DNA from: Microlunatus kandeliicorticis
GTDB lineage: Bacteria > Actinomycetota > Actinomycetes > Propionibacteriales > Propionibacteriaceae
Reading direction: 5' to 3'
NCBI RefSeq assembly: GCF_014137855.1
Contig: NZ_JACGWT010000001.1
Coordinates: 1 to 64,000 of the forward strand
Length of the DNA: 64,000 nt
Numbering within the stretch: the stretch's first letter is position 1; each line of letters opens with the position of its first letter. This document shows, in pieces, positions 9,122-18,151 of this stretch. The translations under genes and the position numbers were made by a program. The notes beneath the pieces are model-generated. The model saw only the letters and a list, made by a program, of their open reading frames with translations, was not told where the DNA came from and did not search any database.

Positions 9122-9945
9122 GCGGCACGCTCCCCGGCTCCCGGCCGCGTCGACCCGAGCAGCGCGGCGACGGCGGCGAGCTCCGACCGCCCGGTCAGCG
9201 GCGGGACGGGGTCGGCCCCGAGCACCCGGCCACGGGCGTCGAGGTCGAGCCCGAGCACCCGGCAACCGCTGAGCGCGGCCAGCCGTCGTCCGGCGGCCGT
9301 CCTCCCGGGCCACGACGGGGAGCCCACCGGGACGCCGTCGACCAGCAGCAGCCGGACCGAGGTGGGCCGGTCGTCGAGCAGGTCGTCGTGCGGGAGCCGG
9401 GCCTGCCACGGCCCGCCCCGCCAGCCCGGGACCAGCCGGGCCGAGGTCGCCGCGGTGCGCGGGGCGACCGGCCAACTGGCCTCGGCGGCCGCGGCCCGCC
9501 ACCGGGCCGCCGACCACGACGGACCGCTCGGACGCTGGCCGTCCGGCCGGTTGACCACCCGGTCGCCGAGACCGGCCAGCCAGCTGACCAGCAGCGCCCC
9601 GAACTCCGACCAGGCGTAGTCGGCGTCGGCGGGCCCGACCGGGAGCCGCCAGTGCCTGCCGCGGAACCAGACCAGCCGGAGCCGGTCGCTGTCGATGACC
9701 ACCTCGGGGCCGGCGCCGGACCGGGCCGGCCGGACGGTGGTCGAGGACCGTCCGTCGGCGTGCACCCGGTGTTCCCAGCCGGCCCGGGCCAGCGCGTCGG
9801 TGCTGACCAGCAGCGGGCGGTCCCCGTCCCCGGCGGCGGGGGCGAGCCGGCACGCGGCCCGCGCCCCGCCGTCGGAGGGATCGGCCACCACCAGCACCGC
9901 GGGCGTCCGGGCCCCCGGACCCGGTCGGGTGCGGTCGGTGACCAC
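9118..9945 (-). CDS. Degenerate ATP-grasp-like protein (probable pseudoenzyme)
   Basis: No strong family match comes to mind for this 275-residue protein, but it parallels the neighbouring ATP-grasp ligase segment by segment. VWFRGRHWR matches the pre-ATP-grasp strand. VVNRPDGQRPSGPSW aligns with VVNRPVAMASNSSKP. RLVPGW...SVRLLLVDGVPV aligns with the LVPGVDIRVHVVGERV hinge. VLGLDLDARGRVLGADPVPP aligns with the Mg-binding strand but lacks the Glu and Asn. The Lys-bearing ATP-binding strand is also not apparent, so catalysis is unlikely. The GTG at 9945 follows the protease stop by two bases. I infer a regulatory or substrate-presenting partner of the active ligase. Confidence 0.7.
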   Translation of the reverse strand: MVTDRTRPGPGARTPAVLVVADPSDGGARAACRLAPAAGDGDRPLLVSTDALARAGWEHRVHADGRSSTTVRPARSGAGPEVVIDSDRLRLVWFRGRHWRLPVGPADADYAWSEFGALLVSWLAGLGDRVVNRPDGQRPSGPSWSAARWRAAAAEASWPVAPRTAATSARLVPGWRGGPWQARLPHDDLLDDRPTSVRLLLVDGVPVGSPSWPGRTAAGRRLAALSGCRVLGLDLDARGRVLGADPVPPLTGRSELAAVAALLGSTRPGAGERAA

Positions 9946-9947
9946 GG

Positions 9948-11870
9948 TCAGATCCGGGTGTCGAAGACGCGCTTGGCCCCGGCGTCGCCGGCCGCCATCC
10001 GCGCCGCCAGCTGCGGGTCGGGTCCGGTGCCCGGGGCGCCGATCAGGTCGGGCCGCAGGCTCGGGTCGATGAACGACGCCGCGGTCTCGGTCCCGCCGTC
10101 GGCGGCTCCCGCCGCGTCCGGGTCGCCGTAGACCAGCGCCTCGAGGGCGGCCACCCGCTGCTCGAGGTCGTCGCCGGGACCGGACGGTGCGAACCCGCCG
10201 CCGTCGCCCCCGCCGCCGGGCCAGTTCTCGCCGGCCTCCTTGGCGTTCTCCTTGATCTCCTTGGCGACTTCCTTGCGGTCCTTGAGGTCCTTGCGGGCCT
10301 CCTTGACCTCCTTGATCACCTCCTTGCGGATCTCCTTGACCTCCTTGCGGACCTCCTTGATCTCCTTGGCCACCTCCTTGCGGTCCTTGAGGTCCTTGCT
10401 GATCTCCTTGCCGTCCTTGCGGACGTCCTTGATGTCCTTGATCACCGACTTGGTGCGGACGGTGACGTCGGCGGTCATCGACGGGCCGGAGGCGGAGATG
10501 TGGGAGACGGTCACCGAGGTGCTCGCGCCCGCGTAGGAGCGGGTGTTCGGCGAGGTCGAGTCGTTGACCGCGGTGGTGTTCGCGCTGCCCGGGAACGGGT
10601 CGCCGGCGTCACCGCGGTTGTGGTCGAGCTCGAGGTCGCGCCGGCCGTCGGCCTGGAGCAGCCCGACCTTGTAGTGGTTCTCGTCGGTGTTGCCGGGCTG
10701 GTTCTCGTCGACGTGCCAGAGCAGCAACCCGCTGCCCGGCAGGTCGGCGTCGTAGCCGGTCTGCTGCCGGTTCTCGAGCAGGAAGTACTCGCTGCCGCTC
10801 GCGCCGTTCTGCCACAGCCGGAACATCGTGTGCCCGGTCTCGATCGCGGGCACGGTGATCGTCCCGTTGGTGGTCACGTTGGTCACTGAGGCCCAGCCCT
10901 GGTTGGCCTTGCACCAGGCGCTCGGGTGGGCGGGGACGTCGCCACCGCCGTTCCAGCTGCCGCCGGCCATCAGGCACCAGTTGCCGATGCCCTCGGAGGA
11001 GTAGTCGGTGTCGTAGAGGTCGGGGAAGCCGAACAGCAGGTGCCCGAGCTCGTGCGCCGAGACGCCGATCCGGGCGTCCTCGGGGATGGTCAGGTAGCCG
11101 TAGATCCTGGTGCCGTCGGCGTTGTAGACGCTGCTCAGCGTCGACTTGTGCGACCAGATGTCGTTCAGGCTGCCGGTCACCTCGGCGCCGGACCCGGCGT
11201 GCACGACGATGAACGCGTCGACGTAGCCGTTGCCGTCGTTGTCGTACGGCGCGAAGTTGATCGCCGGGTCGGCCGCGGCGGCGGCGTCGCGGGCCAGCTG
11301 CGGGCTGCGGAACGGCGTGCTGTTGAGCCCGATGCCCGAACCGTTGGCCGCGTACCAGGCCAGCGTCTGCGGCATCCGGTAGGGCCCCACCACCGTGCCG
11401 TCGAGGGTGACCAGCCCGTTGGTCACCTCCTGGTAGTACTCGCGGACGCTGCCGTGCGGCAGCACGCCGGTGGAGAAGAACAGGTCGCTGAAGTGCTGCG
11501 TGGTCTGGGTCATCGCGTGGTCGGAGAAGTCGACCAGCACCACGGCGACCCGGACGGTGCCGCGCAGCGGGGCGCGGTCGGCGGCGGCGTTGCGGATGGC
11601 CTGCAGCGGCGTGCCGACCGGGAACTCCTCGGGCGGCACGATCACGCCGTCGTTGAAGCCGAGCCGGCGTGGCTCCCGGCGCAGCGTGAACCGGGCGGAG
11701 TCGTCGCCGCGGAGCCGCCGCTGGGCGGTGTCGAGCTGGCCGGACCAGCGCTCGCGGAGCTCGGGGCTGGGTGCGATGGCGCAGGTGCCGTGGCGCTGGT
11801 CCTCGGTGAGGCCGGCCGTGGCACCAGCAGCGCCGTGGTCGTGCTGGTGGTCGTGCGGGTGATCGAACAT
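9948..11870 (-). CDS. M6-type zinc metalloprotease with Lys/Glu-rich repeat tail
   Basis: A 640-residue protein. The N-terminus is His-rich (MFDHPHDHQHDHG) with no signal peptide. CAIAPSPELRERW near 30-42 resembles the propeptide start of M6 peptidases. The catalytic part holds YDNDGNGYVDAF (Ca-loop-like, 209-220) and SAHELGHLLFGFPDLYD with the zinc ligands HELGH at 273-277. A beta-rich domain follows. Residues about 474-546 are almost only Lys, Glu, Asp, Arg and Val/Ile, with KDLKDRKEVAKEIKE repeated exactly at 492 and 527. Then come a Gly-rich linker, a short coiled coil (DDLEQRVAALEALVYG) and a C-terminus with SFIDPSLRPDL. The ATG at 11870 has AAGGGGG upstream. It heads the four-gene unit with the ATP-grasp pair. 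Confidence 0.85.
   Translation of the reverse strand: MFDHPHDHQHDHGAAGATAGLTEDQRHGTCAIAPSPELRERWSGQLDTAQRRLRGDDSARFTLRREPRRLGFNDGVIVPPEEFPVGTPLQAIRNAAADRAPLRGTVRVAVVLVDFSDHAMTQTTQHFSDLFFSTGVLPHGSVREYYQEVTNGLVTLDGTVVGPYRMPQTLAWYAANGSGIGLNSTPFRSPQLARDAAAAADPAINFAPYDNDGNGYVDAFIVVHAGSGAEVTGSLNDIWSHKSTLSSVYNADGTRIYGYLTIPEDARIGVSAHELGHLLFGFPDLYDTDYSSEGIGNWCLMAGGSWNGGGDVPAHPSAWCKANQGWASVTNVTTNGTITVPAIETGHTMFRLWQNGASGSEYFLLENRQQTGYDADLPGSGLLLWHVDENQPGNTDENHYKVGLLQADGRRDLELDHNRGDAGDPFPGSANTTAVNDSTSPNTRSYAGASTSVTVSHISASGPSMTADVTVRTKSVIKDIKDVRKDGKEISKDLKDRKEVAKEIKEVRKEVKEIRKEVIKEVKEARKDLKDRKEVAKEIKENAKEAGENWPGGGGDGGGFAPSGPGDDLEQRVAALEALVYGDPDAAGAADGGTETAASFIDPSLRPDLIGAPGTGPDPQLAARMAAGDAGAKRVFDTRI
10248..10397 (-). 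repeat. In-gene repeat encoding KDLKDRKEVAKEIKE twice
   Basis: Two 45-bp segments (10353-10397 and 10248-10292) encode the same 15 residues, 35 codons apart. Between them are further KEVRKEVKEIRKEV-type units built on AAGGAG. The region gives the protease a highly charged, probably helical tail. Confidence 0.9.
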
Positions 11871-11982
11871 GGTGTCCCCCTTCGTCGGGTCGTGGCGAAC
11901 GCCCCCGGAGCGTTCCTGCGTGGACAGAGCAGCCACCCGGGCCGGAAATACGGACGCCGTCCGCGGGCGTCGGGGCGGCGGC

Positions 11983-11995
11983 TACCGTGAACCGG
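11983..11995 (+). promoter_or_regulatory. -10 element of the DUF3151 gene (leaderless)
   Basis: TACCGT at 11983-11988 is followed after seven bases by GTG at 11996. This spacing matches other apparently leaderless genes in the window and argues for 11996 over the upstream in-frame GTG at 11987, which lies inside the hexamer. Confidence 0.5.
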
Positions 11996-12436
11996 GTGAC
12001 CACACCGCCGCACCGTGACCTGCTGGCCCCCGCGCTGCCCGAGACCCGGCTCCCGGTCGACCCGGCCGCCGAGGCGCTCGCCGACCCGGACGCCCTCGCC
12101 GACACCGTGGCCGCGCAGCCGACCTCGAGCCTGGGCTGGGCGCTGCTCGCCGAGCGCGCGCTCACCGGCACCGGTCGCGAGGCCGACCTGGCCGGGTACG
12201 CCTACGCCCGGACCGGCTACCACCGCGGGCTCGACGCGCTCCGCCGGGCCGGCTGGCGCGGGGCCGGACCGGTGCCGTGGGAGCACGAGCCCAACCGCGG
12301 TTTCCTCCGCGCGCTGTGGGCACTGGCCACCGCCGCCCGGCGGATCGGCGAGGACGACGAGTACGAGCGCTGCGCGCAGTTCCTGCACGACTCGAGCCCG
12401 ACCGGCTACACCGCGCTGGCCGGCCGGCCCCGCTGA
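11996..12436 (+). CDS. DUF3151 family protein
   Basis: A 146-residue cytoplasmic protein of the actinobacterial DUF3151 family. It shows the family features LGWALLAERAL, the Tyr/Arg-rich YAYARTGYHRGLDALRRAGWRG and the C-terminal CAQFLHDSSPTGYTAL. The helical, repeat-like layout recalls TPR-type folds. DUF3151 genes usually sit near fba and purA in actinobacteria, as here; function is unknown. The start is set by the leaderless -10 spacing. Confidence 0.85.
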   Translation: MTTPPHRDLLAPALPETRLPVDPAAEALADPDALADTVAAQPTSSLGWALLAERALTGTGREADLAGYAYARTGYHRGLDALRRAGWRGAGPVPWEHEPNRGFLRALWALATAARRIGEDDEYERCAQFLHDSSPTGYTALAGRPR

Positions 12437-12462
12437 CCCGTACCACTCCGCCTCTGCGCCCT

Positions 12463-12508
12463 GCCGGTCATGATTGCGCCCGGAAGAACGGGCGCAACCA
12501 TGACGGCC
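12463..12508 (+). terminator. Long hairpin after the DUF3151 gene
   Basis: The arms GCCGGTCATGATTGCGCCCG and CGGGCGCAACCATGACGGCC pair over 20 positions with a few mismatches around a GAAGAA loop, 27 bp after the stop codon. There is no T-run, as is usual in high-GC actinobacteria. It is probably a terminator, though a regulatory or repeat role cannot be excluded. Confidence 0.6.
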
Positions 12509-12591
12509 GGGGCGCAAAGGTCGGGGTGGGCGCAGAGGGCGGGGCAGCGCGGGGTCGCCGTCGGAACTGTGCGGCTGCCGACGATCTTCGG

Positions 12592-12635
12592 TAGAGTGCC
12601 GTGGTAAGAGCCCCTCAGCGACTGCTGGTGGGGCT
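12592..12635 (+). promoter_or_regulatory. purA promoter and structured 5' leader
   Basis: TAGAGT (12592-12597) is a likely -10 about 90 bp before the purA ATG. The transcript would begin with a strong two-part hairpin: AGCCCC (12609-12614) pairs with GGGGCT (12630-12635), and CAGC/GCTG pair inside it with a GACT loop. The position at the very 5' end of the leader suggests RNA-stability or attenuation control. No known riboswitch class is recognised. Confidence 0.45.
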
Positions 12636-12645
12636 TCACTCTTGA

Positions 12646-13974
<1,329 letters not shown>

Positions 13975-13992
13975 CCGCCCGCGGCACCGGCG

Positions 13993-15246
13993 TCAGGGGA
14001 GCCCGAGCACCCAGCCGGTGGCCGGCCCGCTGACCACCCAGACCGAGTCCTCGGCCGGGTAGGCCCGGGTGGTCCGGCTGCCGGTGGGTCCGAAGATCTC
14101 GATCATGCTGCCGTCCACCAGCACCCGGAGCGGGCCCGGGCCGGCCCCGCCCGGTTCGAGCACCGGCTGGTCACGGTCGCCGGTCCGCAGGCTCAGCCCG
14201 AGCAGGCCGTCGGCCTCCAGCTCGAACGCCGGGACGTCGATCGGCGCCCCGGCGTCGAGCGGCTCGCGACGCAGCGCGGTCAGCTCGCGGGCGGGCCGGT
14301 CGACCAGCGCACCCTCGGTGATCACCAGCTCGCGGGGGAAGGTCAGCGAGCCCGCCCATCCGGCCGCGGCGACCTGGTCGGCGGACCGGTCGAGCTCCCA
14401 GCTCCAGCCCCACAGCAGCACCCGGTCGGGCTGCACCAGGACCTGCGGGGCGTAGAACGCCGGTCCGCTGTCCAGCGTCCCGCCGCTCTCGGCCACGAAC
14501 CGCGGCGCACCGGTGTCCGGGTCGGGGCGCAGGTCGCCGAGCAGATACCGGACGCCGGCCAGGGTGCCCTCGCCGGGACGCTCGGCCCGCCACAGCGAGA
14601 GCAGCAGCACCCAGCGCCCGTCGAGCGGGAACAGGTTCGGGCACTCCCAGATGTCGGCCGCGGCGACGGTGGCGGCCACCGGGTCGGTGTCGTCGAGCAG
14701 CGTCCCCGCCGGGAGCCAGTGCTCGAGGTCGCTGGCGTCGTGCACCAGCAGCCGGGGCCGGGCGCCCGGCTCGGGACGCCCCGCGCCCTGGACGACGTAG
14801 CGCCGGCCCCCGAACGCGAAGGCGAACGGGTCGCGGACCTCGGCGACCTCCGGGTCGTCCGGCCGGGCGACCACCGGCGGTCCCTGGACCCAGGTCCGCA
14901 GCTCGGCGTCGCCGCGGGCCAGCGTGGCCCAGGCGTCGGAGGCGTGCTCGCGGACCGCGGTGTAGAGCGCGGTCGGCGTCCCGTCGTCGTCGACCACGCA
15001 GCCCGACCAGCACCCGGCGGCGTCCACCTCGCCGGGCCGGGGCCGCAGCGCCACCGGCTCCTCACGCCAGTGCAGCAGGTCGGTCGAGCTGACGTGGCCC
15101 CAGGTGATCGACCCGTGGGTCGGGGCGTCCGGGTTGTGCTGGAAGAAGACGTGCCAGCGGTCACCGAACCGGCACAACCCGTTGGGGTCGTTGAGCCAGC
15201 CGGACGCGGGGCGGCCGTGCAGGGCGGGGAACGTCGGGTCGCTCAC
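13993..15246 (-). CDS. Glycoside hydrolase family 32 beta-fructosidase (invertase/levanase type)
   Basis: The enzyme is predicted to hydrolyse terminal beta-fructofuranosyl residues (sucrose, inulin or levan oligomers). GH32 motifs in order: GWLNDPNGL (nucleophile Asp, near residue 18), a W-S-G box in CWSGCVV, VRDPF for the RDP motif, and WECPNLF with the acid/base Glu. A beta-sandwich C-terminal domain follows (LRVLVDGSMIEIFG). At 417 residues it is compact, without a signal peptide, so it is probably intracellular. The GTG at 15246 is preceded by CAGGAT six bases away, a possible leaderless promoter. No sugar transporter is adjacent. Confidence 0.92.
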   Translation of the reverse strand: MSDPTFPALHGRPASGWLNDPNGLCRFGDRWHVFFQHNPDAPTHGSITWGHVSSTDLLHWREEPVALRPRPGEVDAAGCWSGCVVDDDGTPTALYTAVREHASDAWATLARGDAELRTWVQGPPVVARPDDPEVAEVRDPFAFAFGGRRYVVQGAGRPEPGARPRLLVHDASDLEHWLPAGTLLDDTDPVAATVAAADIWECPNLFPLDGRWVLLLSLWRAERPGEGTLAGVRYLLGDLRPDPDTGAPRFVAESGGTLDSGPAFYAPQVLVQPDRVLLWGWSWELDRSADQVAAAGWAGSLTFPRELVITEGALVDRPARELTALRREPLDAGAPIDVPAFELEADGLLGLSLRTGDRDQPVLEPGGAGPGPLRVLVDGSMIEIFGPTGSRTTRAYPAEDSVWVVSGPATGWVLGLP

Positions 15247-15304
15247 CGGGCCATCCTGCCCGTCCGGCGCCGCTCGGGCGGAGCCGGTGGCCGGCCCGGC
15301 TCGC

Positions 15305-15318
15305 TAGGCTGAGCGACC
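15305..15318 (+). promoter_or_regulatory. -10 element of purD (leaderless)
   Basis: TAGGCT at 15305-15310 is followed after eight bases by the purD GTG at 15319. No ribosome-binding site fits between them, so a leaderless mRNA is likely. Confidence 0.5.
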
Positions 15319-16617
15319 GTGACCGACCGGCTGACCGTCCTGGTGATCGGGAACGGCGGGCGCGAGCACGCGCTCGCCCTCGCCCTGGCCCGCGACCCGT
15401 CGGTGGCCGCGCTGCACTGTGCACCGGGCAACCCCGGCACCGCCGCGGTGGCCGTCAACCACTCGGTCGACGCGCTGTCCGGGGCGGCGGTGGCGGCGCT
15501 GGCCGTCGAGCTGGGCGCCGACCTGGTGGTGGTCGGGCCCGAGGCCCCGCTGGTCGCCGGCGTCGCCGACGCGGTCCGCGGGGCCGGCATCGCCTGTTTC
15601 GGCCCGTCGCGCGCGGCCGCCCGGATCGAGGGCAGCAAGGCGTTCGCCAAGGAGGTCATGGCCGCCGCCGGGGTACCGACCGCCGACGCGCGCCGGTGCA
15701 CCACCACCGAGGAGGCGGCCGCGGCGCTCGACGCGTTCGGCCCGCCGTACGTGATCAAGGACGACGGGCTGGCCGCCGGCAAGGGCGTGCTGGTCACCAC
15801 CGACCGCGACGCCGCGCTGGCCCACGCCGCCGGCTGCGACGTGGTGGTGATCGAGCAGTACCTCGACGGGCCCGAGGTGAGCTTGTTCGCGGTCAGCGAC
15901 GGCAGCCGGGTGCTGCCGATGCAGCCCGCGCAGGACTTCAAACGCGCCCACGACGACGACGCCGGGCCCAACACCGGCGGGATGGGGGCCTACACGCCGC
16001 TGCCCTGGGCCCCCGACGGTCTGGTCGAGGAGGTGCTGGCCACCGTCCTGCAGCCGACCGTCGACGAGCTGGCCCGGCGCGGGACGCCGTTCGTCGGGCT
16101 GCTCTACGCCGGCCTCGCGCTGACCGCAGCCGGGGTGCGGGTGGTCGAGTTCAACGCCCGGTTCGGCGATCCCGAGACCCAGGTGCTGCTGCCGCTGCTC
16201 CGGACCCCGCTCGGCGTGCTGCTGCACGCCGCCGCCCGGGGTGCGTTGGGAGAGGTGGGGAGCCGGCTCGACTGGGCCGACGGGGCCGCGGTCGGCGTGG
16301 TGGTGGCCAGCCAGGGCTACCCGGCCGCGCCGGTCACCGGCGCGGTGATCACCGGGACCGAGGACGTCCCGGCGGGCGTCGAGGTGGTGCACGCCGGCAC
16401 CGCCCGTGACGCCGACGGCCGGCTGGTCAGCACGGGCGGCCGGGTGCTCACCGTGGTCGGCACCGGCGCCGACCTCGCGGCGGCCCGCGAGGCCGCCTAC
16501 GCCGGGGTGGACGTCGTCCGGCTCGACGGCGCCTTCCACCGCACCGACATCGCCCGCGCCGCGGCCGAGACGCAGCGCGCTCGTCCTGCCGACCTGCTGA
16601 AGGGAACCCGACCGTGA
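15319..16617 (+). CDS. purD: Phosphoribosylamine-glycine ligase (GAR synthetase)
   Basis: PurD is the ATP-grasp enzyme that joins glycine to phosphoribosylamine, step two of purine synthesis. The 432-residue protein shows GNGGREHALALALA at the N-terminus, VIKDDGLAAGKGVLV (ATP-binding Lys) near 150, NTGGMGAYTPLP near 218, and EFNARFGDPETQVLLP with the Mg-binding Glu and Asn near 276. A GARS C-terminal domain follows. Length is typical. The stop overlaps the purB GTG (GTGA), so the two are translationally coupled. Confidence 0.97.
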   Translation: MTDRLTVLVIGNGGREHALALALARDPSVAALHCAPGNPGTAAVAVNHSVDALSGAAVAALAVELGADLVVVGPEAPLVAGVADAVRGAGIACFGPSRAAARIEGSKAFAKEVMAAAGVPTADARRCTTTEEAAAALDAFGPPYVIKDDGLAAGKGVLVTTDRDAALAHAAGCDVVVIEQYLDGPEVSLFAVSDGSRVLPMQPAQDFKRAHDDDAGPNTGGMGAYTPLPWAPDGLVEEVLATVLQPTVDELARRGTPFVGLLYAGLALTAAGVRVVEFNARFGDPETQVLLPLLRTPLGVLLHAAARGALGEVGSRLDWADGAAVGVVVASQGYPAAPVTGAVITGTEDVPAGVEVVHAGTARDADGRLVSTGGRVLTVVGTGADLAAAREAAYAGVDVVRLDGAFHRTDIARAAAETQRARPADLLKGTRP

Positions 16618-18062
16618 ACGCCCGCTCCACCGTGGTCGCCAACGTGCTGGCCCAGCGCTACGCCTCCGCTGCGATGCGCGAGCTCTGGTCGGCCGAGCAC
16701 AAGATCGTCCTCGAGCGCCGGCTGTGGCTGGCCGTGCTCGCCGCCCAGCGCGACCTCGGCGTCGACTTCGGCGGAGACGACCCGGACGCGGTGATCGCCT
16801 CCTACGCCGCGGTGGTCGACCGTGTCGACCTGGCCTCGATCGCCGCCCGCGAGCGGGTCACCCGGCACGACGTCAAGGCGCGGATCGAGGAGTTCAACGC
16901 CCTCGCGGGCTACGAGCACGTGCACAAGGGGATGACCAGCCGCGACCTGACCGAGAACGTCGAGCAGCTCCAGATCGTCTCCGGGCTCAAGATCATCCGC
17001 GACCGGCTGGTCACCACGGTCGTCGAGCTGGCCCGGCTGGCCACCGAGTACGCCGAGCGCCCGATGGCCGGCCGCAGCCACAACGTGGCCGCGCAGATCA
17101 CCACGCTCGGCAAGCGGTTCGCCACCGCCGCCGACGAGGCGCTGATCGCGCTCGAGCGGATCGTCCAGCTGGTCGACCGCTACCCGTTGCGCGGGATCAA
17201 GGGACCGGTAGGCACCAGTCAGGACATGCTCGACCTGCTCGGCGGCGACACCGGCAAGCTCGCGCTGCTCGAGCAGCGGATCGCCGAGCACCTCGGCTTC
17301 GCCAAGACCTTCACCTCGACCGGGCAGGTCTACCCGCGCTCGCTCGACTTCGACGCGGTGAGCGCGCTCGCCCAGGCCGCGGCGGCGCCGTCCAACGTGG
17401 CCACCAGCATCCGGCTGATGGCCGGGCACGAGCTGGTCACCGAGGGGTTCCGGCCCGGCCAGGTCGGCTCGTCGGCGATGCCGCACAAGATGAACACCCG
17501 GTCCTGCGAGCGGGTGAACGGGCTGGCGGTGATCGTCCGGGGCAACCTGGCCATGATCGGCGAACTGGCCGGCGACCAGTGGAACGAGGGCGACGTGTCC
17601 GACTCGGTGGTCCGCCGGGTCGCGCTGCCCGACGCCTTCTTCGCGCTCGACGGGCTGTTCGAGACGTTCCTCACCGTGCTCGGCGACTTCGGCGCCTTCC
17701 CGGCGGTGATCGAGACCGAGCTGCGCCGCTACCTGCCGTTCCTCACCACCACCAAGATCCTGATGGCCGCGGTCCGGCACGGAGTCGGCCGGGAGACCGC
17801 GCACGAGGTGATCAAGGAGCACGCGGTGGCCGTCGCGCTCGGGATGCGCGAGACCGGACGGGCCGACAACGACCTGCTCGACCGGCTGGCCGCCGACGAC
17901 CGGCTCGGGCTGACCCGGGCCGACCTCGACGCCGCGCTGGCCGAGCCGCTCTCGCTGGCCGGCAACGCCGTGGCCCAGGTCGCCGACCTCGCCGAGCGGG
18001 CCGAGGAGCTCGCCTCGCTCTACCCCGACGCGGCCGCCTACAGCCCCGCCGACATCCTCTGA
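16614..18062 (+). CDS. purB: Adenylosuccinate lyase
   Basis: PurB removes fumarate from SAICAR and from adenylosuccinate, acting in both IMP synthesis and the AMP branch. The 482-residue product has the fumarase/aspartase signature SSAMPHKMNTRSCERVNGL near 286-304, the catalytic His region GRSHNVAAQITTLGKR, and KGPVGTSQDML. The length matches the longer actinobacterial and eukaryote-like PurB form. The GTG at 16614 overlaps purD. A perfect 50-bp palindrome follows the gene. Confidence 0.97.
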   Translation: MNARSTVVANVLAQRYASAAMRELWSAEHKIVLERRLWLAVLAAQRDLGVDFGGDDPDAVIASYAAVVDRVDLASIAARERVTRHDVKARIEEFNALAGYEHVHKGMTSRDLTENVEQLQIVSGLKIIRDRLVTTVVELARLATEYAERPMAGRSHNVAAQITTLGKRFATAADEALIALERIVQLVDRYPLRGIKGPVGTSQDMLDLLGGDTGKLALLEQRIAEHLGFAKTFTSTGQVYPRSLDFDAVSALAQAAAAPSNVATSIRLMAGHELVTEGFRPGQVGSSAMPHKMNTRSCERVNGLAVIVRGNLAMIGELAGDQWNEGDVSDSVVRRVALPDAFFALDGLFETFLTVLGDFGAFPAVIETELRRYLPFLTTTKILMAAVRHGVGRETAHEVIKEHAVAVALGMRETGRADNDLLDRLAADDRLGLTRADLDAALAEPLSLAGNAVAQVADLAERAEELASLYPDAAAYSPADIL

Positions 18063-18086
18063 ACCCCGTCCGGCCGGCGCTGGTAG

Positions 18087-18136
18087 CACAACGGGGGTGA
18101 TCCGCACCGACGTCGGTGCGGATCACCCCCGTTGTG
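18087..18136. terminator. Perfect 50-bp palindrome between convergent purB and M81 genes
   Basis: The arms CACAACGGGGGTGATCCGCACCGAC and its exact complement meet with no spacer at 18111/18112, giving 25 perfect pairs. It lies 24 bp after purB and 15 bp before the end of the minus-strand M81 gene. This is the expected position of a bidirectional terminator, though it is far longer than needed. Confidence 0.8.
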
Positions 18137-18151
18137 TGGTGGACCGGTGGG

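Noticed and set aside
9948-11936. M6 protease start at 11936 with 22 more residues
   Set aside because: The ATG at 11870 has a strong AAGGGGG site and the extra residues look like untranslated leader.
11987-11995. GTG at 11987 as the DUF3151 start
   Set aside because: It lies inside the TACCGT -10 hexamer; GTG 11996 has the spacing seen in other leaderless genes.
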